Assembly: GCF_022539505.1 (NCBI RefSeq)
Contig: NC_061508.1
Span: 36,760,256-36,824,255 of the forward strand
DNA length: 64,000 nt
Source: Lolium rigidum
Lineage: Eukaryota; Streptophyta; Magnoliopsida; Poales; Poaceae
Reading direction: 5' to 3'
The notes under the pieces were generated by a model. That model searched no databases and was not told the origin of the DNA. It worked only from the letters and a program-made list of their open reading frames with translations. The position numbers were made by a program, and so were the translations under genes. Below, one piece after another: positions 54,647 through 64,000 of this stretch (position 1 is its first letter; each line of letters begins with the position of its first letter).

Positions 54647-55279
54647 ACCCAAAAATAAAATAAAATGGGAGCCGCTCTTTGAAGGTTTGTCCGGCAAGGG
54701 GGTTAGAGTGCCCAATACCATTCGTTGACAACAACAAACACCTCTCAAAATTTTACTTTTATGCTCTCTATATGTTTTCAAAATCAAAGCTCTAGCACAA
54801 ATATAGCAATCAATGCTTCCTCTCGCGAAGGGCCATTCTTTTACCTTTTATGTTGAGTCAGTTCACCTATCTCTCTCCACCTCAAGAAGCAAACACTTGT
54901 GTGAACCGTGCATTGATTCCTACATATTTGCATATTGCATTTGTTATATTGCTTTGCATTGACAATTATCCATGAGATATACATGTTACAAGTTGAAAGC
55001 AACCGCTGAAACTTAATCTTCCATTGTGTTGCTTCAATGCCTTTACTTTGAATTATTGCTTTATGAGTTAACTTTTATGCAAGACTTATTGATGCTTGTC
55101 TCGAAGTACTATTCATGAAAAGTCTTTGCTTTATGATTCAGCTTGTTTACTCATGTCATTACCATTGTTTTGATCGCTGCATTCATTACATATGTTTACA
55201 ATATGATCAAGTTTATGATGGCATGTCACTTCAGAAATTATCTTTGTTATCGTTTTACCTCGCTCGGGACGAGCATGAA

Positions 55280-55295
55280 CTAAGCTTGGGGATGC
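55280..55295 (+). promoter_or_regulatory. Polypurine tract of the nested element
   Basis: CTAAGCTTGGGGATGC abuts the 3' LTR. The same word occurs twice more upstream (near 53485 and 53540). Confidence 0.65.
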
Positions 55296-57007
55296 TGATA
55301 CGTCTCCGACGTATCGATAATTTCTTATGTTCCATGCCACATTATTGATGATATCTACATGTTATATGCACATTTTATGTCATATTTATGCGTTTTCTGG
55401 AACAACCCTATTGACGAGATGCCGAAAGGCCGATTGCTCGTTTTCTCGCTGTTTTTGGTTTCAGAAATCCTAGTAACGAAATATTCTCGGAATTGGACGA
55501 AATCAACGCCCAGGTTCCTATTTTGCCCGGAAGCATCCAGAACACACGAGAGGGACCAGAGGGGGGGCACTGGGCCCCCAGACCATAGGCCGGTGCGGCC
55601 CAGGCCCTGGCCGCGCCGCCCTATAGTGTCGTCGCCCCTTCGACCTTCTGACGCCGCCTCTTCGCCTATATAAAGGACCCAGACCTAAAACCTCGATACG
55701 AAAAAACCACGGTACGAGAAACCCTCCAGGGCCGCCGCCATCGCGAAGCCAAGATCTGGGGGACAGGAGTCTCTGTTCCGGCACGCCGCCGGGACGGGGA
55801 AGTGCCCCCGGAAGGCTCCTCCATCGACACCACCGCCATCTCCATCAACGCTGCTCGTCTCCCATGAGGAGGGAGTAGTTCTCCATCGAGGCTCGGGGCT
55901 GTACTCGGTAGCTATGTGGTTAATCTCTCTCCTATGTACTTCAATACAATAATCTCATGAGCTGCCTTACATGATTGAGATTCATATGATGATGCTTGTA
56001 ATCTAGATGTCGTTATGCTAGTCAAGTGAATTTTACTTATGTGATCTCCGAAGACTCCTTGTCCCACGTGTGTAAAGGTGACGAGTGTGTGCACCGTGTG
56101 GGTCTCTTAGGCTATATTTCACGGAATACTTATTCACCGTTATGAATGGCATAGTGAAGTGCTTATTTATATCTCTTTATGATTGCAATGTGTTTTGTAT
56201 CACAATTTATCTATGTGCTACTCTAGTGATGTTATTAAAGTAGTTTTATTCCTCCCGCACGGTGTAATGGTGACAAGTGTGTGCATCCGTGTTAGTACTT
56301 GGTTTATGCTATGATTGTGATCTCTTGTAGATTACAAAGTTAACTATTGCTATGATGGTATTGATGTGATCTATTCCTCCTACATAGCGTGAAGGTGACA
56401 GAGTGCATGCTATGTTAGTACTTGGTTTAGTCGTGTTGATCTTTCATGCACTCTAAGGTTATTTAAATATGAACATTGAATTGTGGAGCTTGTTAACTCC
56501 GGCATTGAGGGTTCGTGTAATCCTACGCAATGGTGTTCATCATCCAACAAGAGTGTAGAGTATGCATTTATCTATTCCGTTATGTGATCAATGTTGAGAG
56601 TGTCCACTAGTGAAAGTCTGATCCCTAGGCCTTGTTCCTAAATATCGCTATCGCTGCTTGTTTACTTGTTTTACTTCGTTACTACCGCTGCGTTACTACT
56701 CGCTTGTTTACTCGTCCTGGGCAAAGCACTTTTCCGGTGCCGTTGCCACTGCTCATATATATTCATACCACCTGTATTTCACTATCTCTTCGCCGAACTA
56801 GTGCACCTATTAGGTGTGTTGGGGACACAAGAGACTTCTTGCTTTGTGGTTGCAGGGGTTGCATGAGAGGGATATCTTTGACCTCTTCCTCCCTGAGTTC
56901 GATAAACCTTGGGTGATCCACTTAAGGGAAACTTGCTGCTGTTCTACAAACCTCTGCTCTTGGAGGCCCAACACTGTCTACAGGAAAAGGAGGGGGCGTA
57001 GACATCA
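55296..57007 (+). repeat. 3' LTR of the nested element
   Basis: 1,712 bp, the partner of 50258-51959, with the TATA box near 55668. Length differences come from several single-base insertions, often at CTG contexts. Confidence 0.93.
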
Positions 57008-59218
57008 CTCGACTGCTCGCGTGGTGACCAAATATTCCTTCGTGTACGTCCTTTAAGATTATCCTTCCTTCTTCGGGTGTAACGCACCTTTGCAGGACGC
57101 CCGAAATACTTCGCTTGTACAACTCCCCTTTGACCACTGTGAAGGCTTTGGACTGTCGAATAACTCGCCTTGCTTCAACTGGATCGTCGGGTAGTTCTTT
57201 TCTCAGGATATACGATATGTACGCTTGCATCCATGGGACTTCTACCATCATCACCAGCTCCTGGTCCTCTTCTTCATCTGGAATTTCTTTGAAAGGCGCC
57301 GAAGTTTTCTCCTCCTTCGTCTTCTTCTGCGCCTTCTTTGTCTTTGTGGATCTTTCAGCTATTTCTTCCCAAAACACGCCTGGCGGAATTGGAAGGCACT
57401 GTGACCCGATGTTTGCGAGAACGTCGGCTTCATCATTGCTCAGCCTACTGATGTGATTTACTTCGCATCCATCAAACAGCTTCTCAAGCTCATTGTACAC
57501 TTCCTTGTATGCCACCATGCTATCATTGACTGCATCACATTGGTTCATAACCTGCTGAGCTACCAATTGTGAGTCGCCAAAGATTTTTAGTCGAGTTGCG
57601 CCGCAAGATTTTGCCATCTTCATCCCGTGTATAAGGGCTTCGTATTCTGCTTCATTGTTAGATGCGTTTGGGAACATCATCCGTAGGACATATTTCAATT
57701 TGTCGCCTTCAGGTGATATGAGTATCACCCCTGCACCCGCTCCTTCTACTCTCTTGGATCCATCGAAATTCATGGTCCAAGTTCTCGATAAATCCGGGGG
57801 TCCTGTATTTTGCAGCTCCATCCACTCGCAATAAAATCTGCGTAACTTGCGACTTGATTGCCTTTCTTTTTTCATACGTGATGTCCCGAGGGGAAAGTTC
57901 TATTCCCCAAAGGGAGACACGCCCTGTAGCTTCTGGATTGTTCAATATGTTTGATAGAGGTGCTTCATTGACCACTATTATCGGGTGTGCCGAAAAATAA
58001 TGGCGCAATTTTCTTGCTGTTGTGATCACTCCATATGCTAACTTCTGGTACTGCGGGTACCGCTGTTTGGAAGGCGATAAAACTTCACTGATGAAATATA
58101 CCGGCCTTTGCACTCCATGGAGTTTTCCTTCTTCTTCTCTTTCAACGACTAGCACCGTGCTAACCACCTGAGGTGTGGCTACGATGTATAGCAGGAGAGG
58201 TTCCTTCTCTTTCGGCGCCACCAAGATTGGTGGTGTCGAAATTGTGCGTTTCAAATCCTCGAAGGCTTTATCGGCCTCTTCGTTCCACTGGAATTTCTCT
58301 CCTTGCTTGATTAAAGCGTAGAACGGTAGCGCTTTTTCTCCCAACCTGGCGACGAATCTGCTTAAAGCTGCGACTCGTCCAGTTAGCTGCTGTATTTCTT
58401 TCAACTTTGTTGGCTTCCTCATTGTTACGATAGCTTGGATTTTTTCGGGATTTGCTTCAATCCCTCTTGCTGAGACTAGAAACCCAAGAAGTTCTCCTGC
58501 AGGGACACTAAAGGAACACTTTGTCGGGTTCAACTTGAGGCAGAACTTGTCGAGGTTGTCAAAGGTTTCCTTTAGATCCTCGATTAGCGTCGTCCCCTTC
58601 TTTGATGTTATGACGACATCATCGATGTACACTTGTACGTTTTTTCCAATCTGTGTCGCCAAGCACTTCTGCATCATCCTCTGGTATGTTGCTCCCGCGT
58701 TTTTCAGACCAAAGGGCATTGTTGTGTAGCAAAACACGCCGTAAGGTGTGATGAACGCTGTTTTGACCTCATCTTCTTCTTTCAGTCTGATCTGGTTATA
58801 ACCAGAGTATGCATCCAGGAAGGAAAGACGTTCACATCCTGCCGTGGAGTCGATAATTTGATCGATCCTCGGGGGGGGGGGGGTGATCCTTTGGACAATG
58901 TTTATTGAGACATGTAAAATCGACGCACATGCGAAGGACTTTAGTGTTTTTCTTCGGCACCAACACTGGGTTTGCTACCCATGTGGCCTCTGTATGCAGC
59001 TCCTTGATAAAACCAGCTTCTCTTAGTCGATCAATTTCTGTCAACATAGCTTTGCGGTTTGGCTCCGAAAAACGCCGCAAAGGTTGTTTGATTGGTCTTG
59101 CTAGTGGATCCAAGTTTAGGTGGTGCTCGGCAAGTTCCCTGGGTACTCCTGGCATGTCAGCTGGACACCATGCGAAGATTTTCCAGTTCTCATGGAGGAA
59201 CTCGACGAGCGCGCTTTC
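57008..59218 (-). pseudogene. Reverse transcriptase-RNase H of the Tat-like element, frameshifted
   Basis: Minus strand. The RT start region reads RELAEHHLNLDPLARPIKQP and EIDRLREAGFIKELHTEATW..NPVLVPKKNTKVLRMCVDF (about 59140-58925). After a frame break at a 13-base G run (58871-58883) the frame resumes with FCYTTMPFGLKNAGATYQRM (about 58735-58680), the catalytic YIDDVV (about 58628) and the thumb region (ELLGFLVSARGIEANPEKIQ). A second shift near 57845 leads into RNase H, with D in MNFDGSKRVEGAGAG, E in NNEAEYEALIHG, D in KIFGDSQLV and D in SNDEADVLA (about 57770-57430). The linker and the first half of the integrase HHCC finger (GIFGHHASSR) end at the nested insertion. The enzyme set copies RNA into DNA; here it is inactive. 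Confidence 0.9.
58871..58883 (+). repeat. 13-base G homopolymer at an RT frameshift
   Basis: G13 replaces what should be a mixed pyrimidine-rich codon series on the minus strand (after CPKDH the family has F-P-L-P). It adds one base and breaks the RT frame. It could be slippage in the genome or an assembly or sequencing error. Confidence 0.8.
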
Positions 59219-62200
59219 CTATGCGAGGTCCATGTCTTTTGCGATGGACGTCGTCTTTTTCGGGTCTGTCGGGTGAATCTGCACCTCCTTAGAATTTTTC
59301 TCAGTGTTGAAAGTTGATTCTTTATTTGGCCTTCCGACATCTGGCAGCATGTCATAGTCAGTCGTGAGCCTTGACGCCATGTACTCTGCTTGCATCCCGA
59401 AAGTTTTTGACAGTCGATGAAAATCCTTATCACACTTATCGGCTAGCGCAAAGCTTCCTTTGACTGTGATTGGTCCCTTAGGTCCAGGCATCCTCCACAA
59501 CAGGTACGTGTAATGTGGTACCACCATAAACCTAGCATATGCTGGTCGTCCCAACAAAGCATGGTATTGTGATGGGAAATCCACGACTTCGAATTCCAGC
59601 CTTTCTATTATGTAGTTTTCTCGGGTCCCAAACTGAACGTCGAGATTAATCTTCCCCAGCGGATAACTTGGCTTCTCCGGTGTGATACCGTGGAATCGCG
59701 TGTCCGTTGGTTTTAAGTTTGCTAGGGATATGTTCATCTTCCTTAATGTATCTGCATACATAAGGTTTAAGCTGCTGCCTCCATCTATGAAAACTCGAGA
59801 TACGTCGAATCCTCCAATTACTGCTGGTAAGATAAGTGCTGATTGCCCTGGTCGAGGAACGTGCTGTGGATGATCCGCTATGGTGAAGCCAATATCTTGC
59901 CCTGACCAATTAAGATACTCAACTGTTGGTGGAGGCATCTTTTCTGCCATGAACACCTGTCGCGAGATTACTTTCTGAGCTCTATTGGATGGCCTGCCTT
60001 TCTGAATCATCGAGACCGCTCCGTTAGAGTTGGGATCAACATAAGGCGGTGGTGTGGGTGCTGCCGCTATTCTAAGCTGATGTCGATTTTCGTCCGTAAT
60101 CGCGGGAGGAGGTGGCAGGTGAATCTCACTCCTGGGTCCTTGAGGATTTCTGTGTGCTGCCTGAGCATTAGCATGCCCTGCCCACCTTAACATTGCCTGG
60201 AAATTTCGACAATCCTTCTGCAGATGTCCTGACTGTCTTTTTCCGTTATTGTCGAGATAGAAGTGCATCTAACACGGCCCGTTCATCATCTCTTCGGGAG
60301 ACACGAAAGGCCTCTGGAACCTTGACCCGGTATTTTGCCTATTGTTTCGAGAGTCATCTCTATTGTCGCCTCGCTGCTCGTTGCTCCTCTGGTAATCATC
60401 TCTATTGTTTCCTCCGGCGCTTGCTCGGAAGCCAGCCGAAATTTTCACAGGAGCATCATAACTTGAGTACTGCCGAGGAAATCGTCTCCTACTTTGATAA
60501 TTTCGGCCGCGGTCCTCCTCTGGTGACCTATGCCGTTTGTTGTGAACAGCATCTTCTCCATCTGCCCATCTGTTTGCTATCTCCATTAATGCGGATACTG
60601 TTTTTGGATTGGTCCTCCCCAAATCCTCGACAAAATCTCCTCGCTCGATACCTGCGACAAACGCATCTATTGCTCTCTCGTCAGATATATTCTCTGCCGA
60701 GTTTTTAATGATATTCCACCTCTGGATGTATTTTCTCATTGGTTCGTCTGGCTTTTGTCGGCACGCCCTCAATTCCTCTAGCGATGCAGGTTTTTTGCAG
60801 GTGGACCGGAAATTCTTGACGAACACGTCCTCGAAGCTATCCCAGCTGTCGATAGATCCTGGAGGAAGTTTCTTTATCCAAGATCGCGCGGCTCCACTCA
60901 AATGCACCTGGATGCTTTGCATAGCTGTTGCTCTGGTCCCTCCTGTGAGCTTCACCATCTTGAGGTAATCAACTAGCCAATCCTCTGGATCTTGCAGGCC
61001 GTCGAATTTCTTGAAGTTATCAGGCAACTTAAATCCCGAAGGGACTCGAGTTTTTCGGACTCTCCTCATGAAGCATGGAAAACCGCACATATCCTCGTCG
61101 TTTAGTTCTAGGGAATGCCGATGTTCCCTTCTACTTTGTCGTGCTCTGTCCACCCTTGCTTGTGCTGCTGTATCTCTTGCTCCACTTGGTCCTTCGGGAG
61201 CTGCTGTTGCTGCTGCCGCAGGTCGTGGACTATTTTGCCTTGCTGTTCCTTCGGGGGGTGTTGATGCAAACGCCGTTCCTATGGCTCCAACTCCTGCCAT
61301 TGCCATGTTGTACAATGCCTCCCTTGGATCTCCTGGAGGTGGCCTGGATGCAAGGATAAAAGCTTGTGTCGCCATATACCCAGCTTCTGGTGTCTTGGGG
61401 ATGATGTTCCCTCTCGTGTCTATCGACATAAAAGACATATCGAGGTTTTGGACAAAGTGCTCTCTTTCTCCTTCAGGTATGTTTTGCAACCTTGATCTTG
61501 CTCTATTTCGAGCTTCCCTGTGGCTATCTCCCGAAGTTCCAGATTGTCGACTTAGCTCTGCCCTTCGCCTGCTTGATGCAGAGGCTGCCTCCTTTCTTCT
61601 GTTTAAAGCAGCTGTCTATTTTTCTAATTCCCTTGCAGCTCGTGCGAGTCTATATTGATATGCTTGCAACTCTGCTGGCGTGGCTGTTGTGGCCATTGGT
61701 TCTGAGCCATCCATAGCTCTTGCGGCTCTATCCCATGCTGCTTGCGGGAGTTGAACTCTATCGCGAGGCTCAGGTCCAACATATTTGTTGCCTAGACCTC
61801 GTCGCAAATCAGAGGGATCGACGTATGGATTTCCCAAATCGTCGAAAGCCTCAGATGTTTCCTCTTGATCACGGCTTGGCTCTCCGATGACATAAATCTG
61901 ATGGTATTTTGTATTCAGATCTGTGCTGGGTTTGGTGACACCATCATAAAGATTGGTGAAGACCTTGCCCACTGTGATGGATTTGTCGATGAAGTTGAAG
62001 CTGTCGACACTGCTCGAGTCATCGCTTACATAGGAGTCCGTGGATGACTCGAAGGACATGTCGCTGAAGATCTTGGCGAGCTTTTCGCTTGCCCTGGTGC
62101 TGATGAAGCGTGGCAATGAAGTATCCTCTTCGCCTAACTCGGTTGACGATGTTGAGCTTGAAAAATCGGAATCGACCGCCGACAATCCCGACGAGATCGG

Positions 62201-62449
62201 AATTTCCATACGATACGCTCCCTCTTTCTCGACGCGAAAGTGGAATCTTCTGAACGTCATCTCCATAGGCTCCTCCAGATATGCATATGCATCCAAACGG
62301 GAGGGCGGGTGAGGAACAAAATCGACAGGACCAGTTGCGATCTGTTTACCTCGATCCATCGCGTTGCTTGCGGTTGATGAAGTCGACGATTTTGAACGTG
62401 CCATTGAGATCAGATCCTTGACGCCTCTAATTCCCACAGATGGCGCCAA
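59219..62449 (-). pseudogene. Gag-protease of the Tat-like element with in-frame nonsense codons
   Basis: One continuous minus-strand frame, broken only by stops at 61616-61618 and 60269-60271 (and 59219-59221 at the junction to RT), each TAG where the surrounding sequence suggests a Gln codon. The N-terminal region is Ser-rich. The gag domain has FKKFDGLQDPEDWLVDYLKM, QVHLSGAARSWIKKLPPGSI and WDSFEDVFVKNFRSTCKKPA (about 61015-60800). A Cys/His region with QSGHLQKDCRNFQAM lies near 60235-60190. The protease has IGGFDVSRVFIDGGSSLNLM (about 59825-59770) and FPSQYHALLGRPAYARF (about 59580-59530). It would form particles and process them; this copy is disrupted. Confidence 0.9.
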
Positions 62450-62450
62450 T
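62440..62450 (-). promoter_or_regulatory. Primer-binding site of the Tat-like element
   Basis: The minus strand immediately after the 5' LTR reads ATTGGCGCCATCTGTGGG. TGGCGCC is the core of Asp-tRNA-type sites. Confidence 0.65.
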
Positions 62451-62835
62451 TGACAAGGGATTAACTTGTCAATGCCTACGGGTTGTAGACTAGGGTTTAG
62501 TTGGAAGTAAAGGGCAAGTAGATCTCGAAGGTTTCAGCCGAAAAGTACTCGACGATTATGAAAACTAGGGTTTGAGAAACAATGATTCGATGCTTTCTTT
62601 GTCCCTCGACTCCCCCTTATATAGGAGGTGGAGCCGAGGGATTCGTATTGTACAAGTTACAGAGTCCGAGAGGGTTTCCAACTCATCCCGCAAGATTACA
62701 AACATCATCTCTAATACAATGCTAACTTTCCTTAATATCAACTTGGGCTTCCAAATCTTCTTATTCTTCGAGTCGTGGGCCTTCAGTAAACCCCGGGTAC
62801 TATCTTCGGCAGGCCCATTGGGGATGCCTATGTCA
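62451..62835 (-). repeat. 5' LTR of the Tat-like element
   Basis: 385 bp, differing from 43184-43568 at about 7 positions by eye. TATATAAG lies on the minus strand near 62615. Confidence 0.93.
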
Positions 62836-62840
62836 TTCGT

Positions 62841-64000
62841 AGCATAGAAAACAAAAATTTTCCTACCGAGAACGCAATCCAAGCCAAGATGCAATCTAGA
62901 AGACGGTAGCAGCGAGGGGATGAACGAGACTAACCCTTGAAGATTTCCAAAACCTACGAGATTAGATCTCGTTGTTGCAGAAGATGATCACTTGCTGTTT
63001 TCAAAAGCGCGTAGAAGATCTTGACGGTGCCACAATCGGACAGCACCTCCGTACTCGGTCACACGTTCGGTGTTGATGAAGACAACGTCCTTCTCTCCGT
63101 TCCAGCGGGCAGCCGAAGTAGTAGATCCTCCTTGGAATCCCGGCAGCACGACGGCGTGGTGGCGGTGTCGATGGAGATCTCCGGCGGAGCTTCGCTAAGC
63201 GTATGCGGGAGAAGTGGTGGAGGAGGGGCGGCTAGGGTTTGGGAGAGGGGGCGCCGGCCACTTGAGGGGTGCGGCCAGCTAGGGCTTTGGTGTGGCCGGC
63301 CCCCTCCCCTTGCTCCTCATTATATAGGTGGAATCCCCAAGTGTTGGACTACAAGTCTTCGAATAAGACCCAAACCCAAAACCTTCCATGTATAGGGAAA
63401 CCTACTCAAGGAGGGAGTCCTACCCAAGGTGGGACTCCCACCTTTCCTTTAGGTGGGGTGGCCGGCCACCTATGGTGGAGTCCACCTGGGACTCCACCCC
63501 CTTAGGGTTGGCCGGCCATGCTAGGTGGAGTCCCGGAGGGACTCCACCTTCCATAGTGATTTCTTCCGGACTTTTCTAGAACCTTCTAGAACCTTCCATA
63601 AACGCACCGGATCATTTTCAAACTTATAAAATGACTTCCTATATATGAATCTTATTCTACGGACCATTCCGAAACTCCTCGTGATGTCCTGGATCCCATC
63701 CGAGACTCCGAACAAAACTTCGAACTCCATTCCATATTCAATATCTACTAATACGACATCAAACCTTAAGTGTGTCACCGTACGGTTCGCGAACTATGTA
63801 GACATGGTTGAGACCTCTCTCCGACCAATAACCAATAGTGGGATCTGGAGATCCATAATAGCTCCTACATATTCAACGATGACTTAGTGATCGAATGAAC
63901 CATTCACATACGATACCGATTCCCTTTGTCACGCGATATTTTACTTGTCCGAGGTTTGATCATCGGTATCTCTATACCTTGTTCAACCTCGTGTCCTGAT
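62841..64000 (-). repeat. Copia-like LTR, continued to the window edge
   Basis: Resumes the LTR begun at 43171. On the minus strand it has TATATAATG (about 63325), then a GC-rich leader (CCGGCC-rich, about 63300-63200), and ends ..TTTTGTTTTCTATGCTACG|AATCCCTACA, the usual TATA-R-U5 order. The window ends before its other boundary, so length and TSD are unknown. The family is inferred from style only. Confidence 0.6.

Larger units (their letters stand above)
50258..57007 (+). mobile_element. Non-autonomous Gypsy-like LTR element nested in the integrase
   Basis: 6,750 bp, flanked by CTCGA at 50253-50257 and 57008-57012. The LTRs are 50258-51959 and 55296-57007. A CGGCGCCGTTGCCGGGGA primer-binding site (Asp-tRNA type with a mismatch) follows the first LTR, so it runs on the plus strand, opposite to its host. 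The internal region has one small broken ORF and no pol. This matches the large non-autonomous (LARD-like) elements common in cereals. About 30 differences between the LTRs (roughly 2 percent) indicate a young insertion. Confidence 0.93.
43184..62835 (-). mobile_element. Gypsy retrotransposon with Tat-lineage features and antisense genes
   Basis: LTRs of 385 bp lie at 43184-43568 and 62451-62835, with a TTCGT duplication outside. It runs on the minus strand: primer-binding site at about 62450, then gag-protease, reverse transcriptase, RNase H, integrase, a long 3' region and the 3' LTR at the left. After removing the nested element (50258-57007) it is about 12.9 kb. Extra spliced genes on the opposite strand in the 3' region are a known feature of some Tat-type elements such as maize Grande. 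About 7 differences separate the LTRs (under 2 percent), so it is young, yet every gene is broken. Confidence 0.9.

Noticed and set aside
50258..57007. Autonomous retroelement with pol
   Set aside because: No RT, RNase H or integrase motif occurs on either strand between its LTRs; the pol motifs nearby belong to the host element outside the TSDs.
61011..61658. Plus-strand ORF of 215 codons over gag
   Set aside because: Shadow of the minus-strand gag frame, which has recognisable domains.

Overview
This window looks like intergenic DNA from a large grass genome, most likely a Pooideae cereal (Triticeae or oat group). The evidence is nested LTR retrotransposons with 5-bp target duplications, many GC-rich TIR elements carrying their own genes, Harbinger- and Stowaway-type MITEs, a LINE, a Mutator-like element and a Copia remnant. 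No intact housekeeping gene, tRNA gene or rRNA gene was recognised. Family calls come from reading translations and repeat ends by eye; no database was searched.

The left two thirds (about 0.3-36 kb) rest on an old, low-copy sequence present in at least five diverged direct copies, called A to E here (near 0.3-1.9, 3.0-5.8, 9.6-13.5, 21.1-22.3 and 27.2-35.8 kb). Other elements have landed in or between these copies: a Tourist-like MITE (1117-1434), two TIR elements with GAGCATC termini that carry UIM-like genes (3225-5229 and 30401-32035), a 5'-truncated Copia remnant (about 7.4-8.8 kb), a TIR element holding a 4-coumarate:CoA-ligase-like fragment (10773-13232), a 7.46-kb Mutator-like element with about 96-bp TIRs, a 9-bp TSD and a decayed MuDR/MULE/SWIM/CCHC transposase (13629-21087), a gag-protease-only LTR element (22285-25585), a LINE (about 27.5-30.0 kb) and a 3.1-kb TG..CA element that is probably a solo LTR (32085-35166). 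The sister copies supply the empty sites for several of these insertions.

From about 35.8 to 43.1 kb is AT-rich sequence that looks unique. It ends in a GC-rich, TATA-led, minus-strand first-exon-like block (about 42.3-42.95 kb). Exon-like pieces lie downstream of it, but no complete reading frame could be built.

From 43,171 to the window end is a three-level nest. A Copia-like LTR (its last 13 bp at 43171-43183, the rest at 62841-64000) was split by a minus-strand Gypsy element with Tat-lineage features (43184-62835, TSD TTCGT). That element was itself split, inside the integrase zinc-binding domain, by a non-autonomous LTR element (50258-57007, TSD CTCGA). The Tat-like element also carries, antisense to gag-pol and behind its own TATA box, a spliced multi-exon gene (44955-47677) and a second antisense coding block (about 47.87-48.86 kb), both now broken by nonsense codons.

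The most unusual material is the pair of UIM-like gene-carrying TIR elements, the antisense spliced genes of the Tat-like element, the alternating two-type tandem array beside one Mutator terminus, the captured 4CL-like fragment next to a coding minisatellite, and the ancient A-E array itself.
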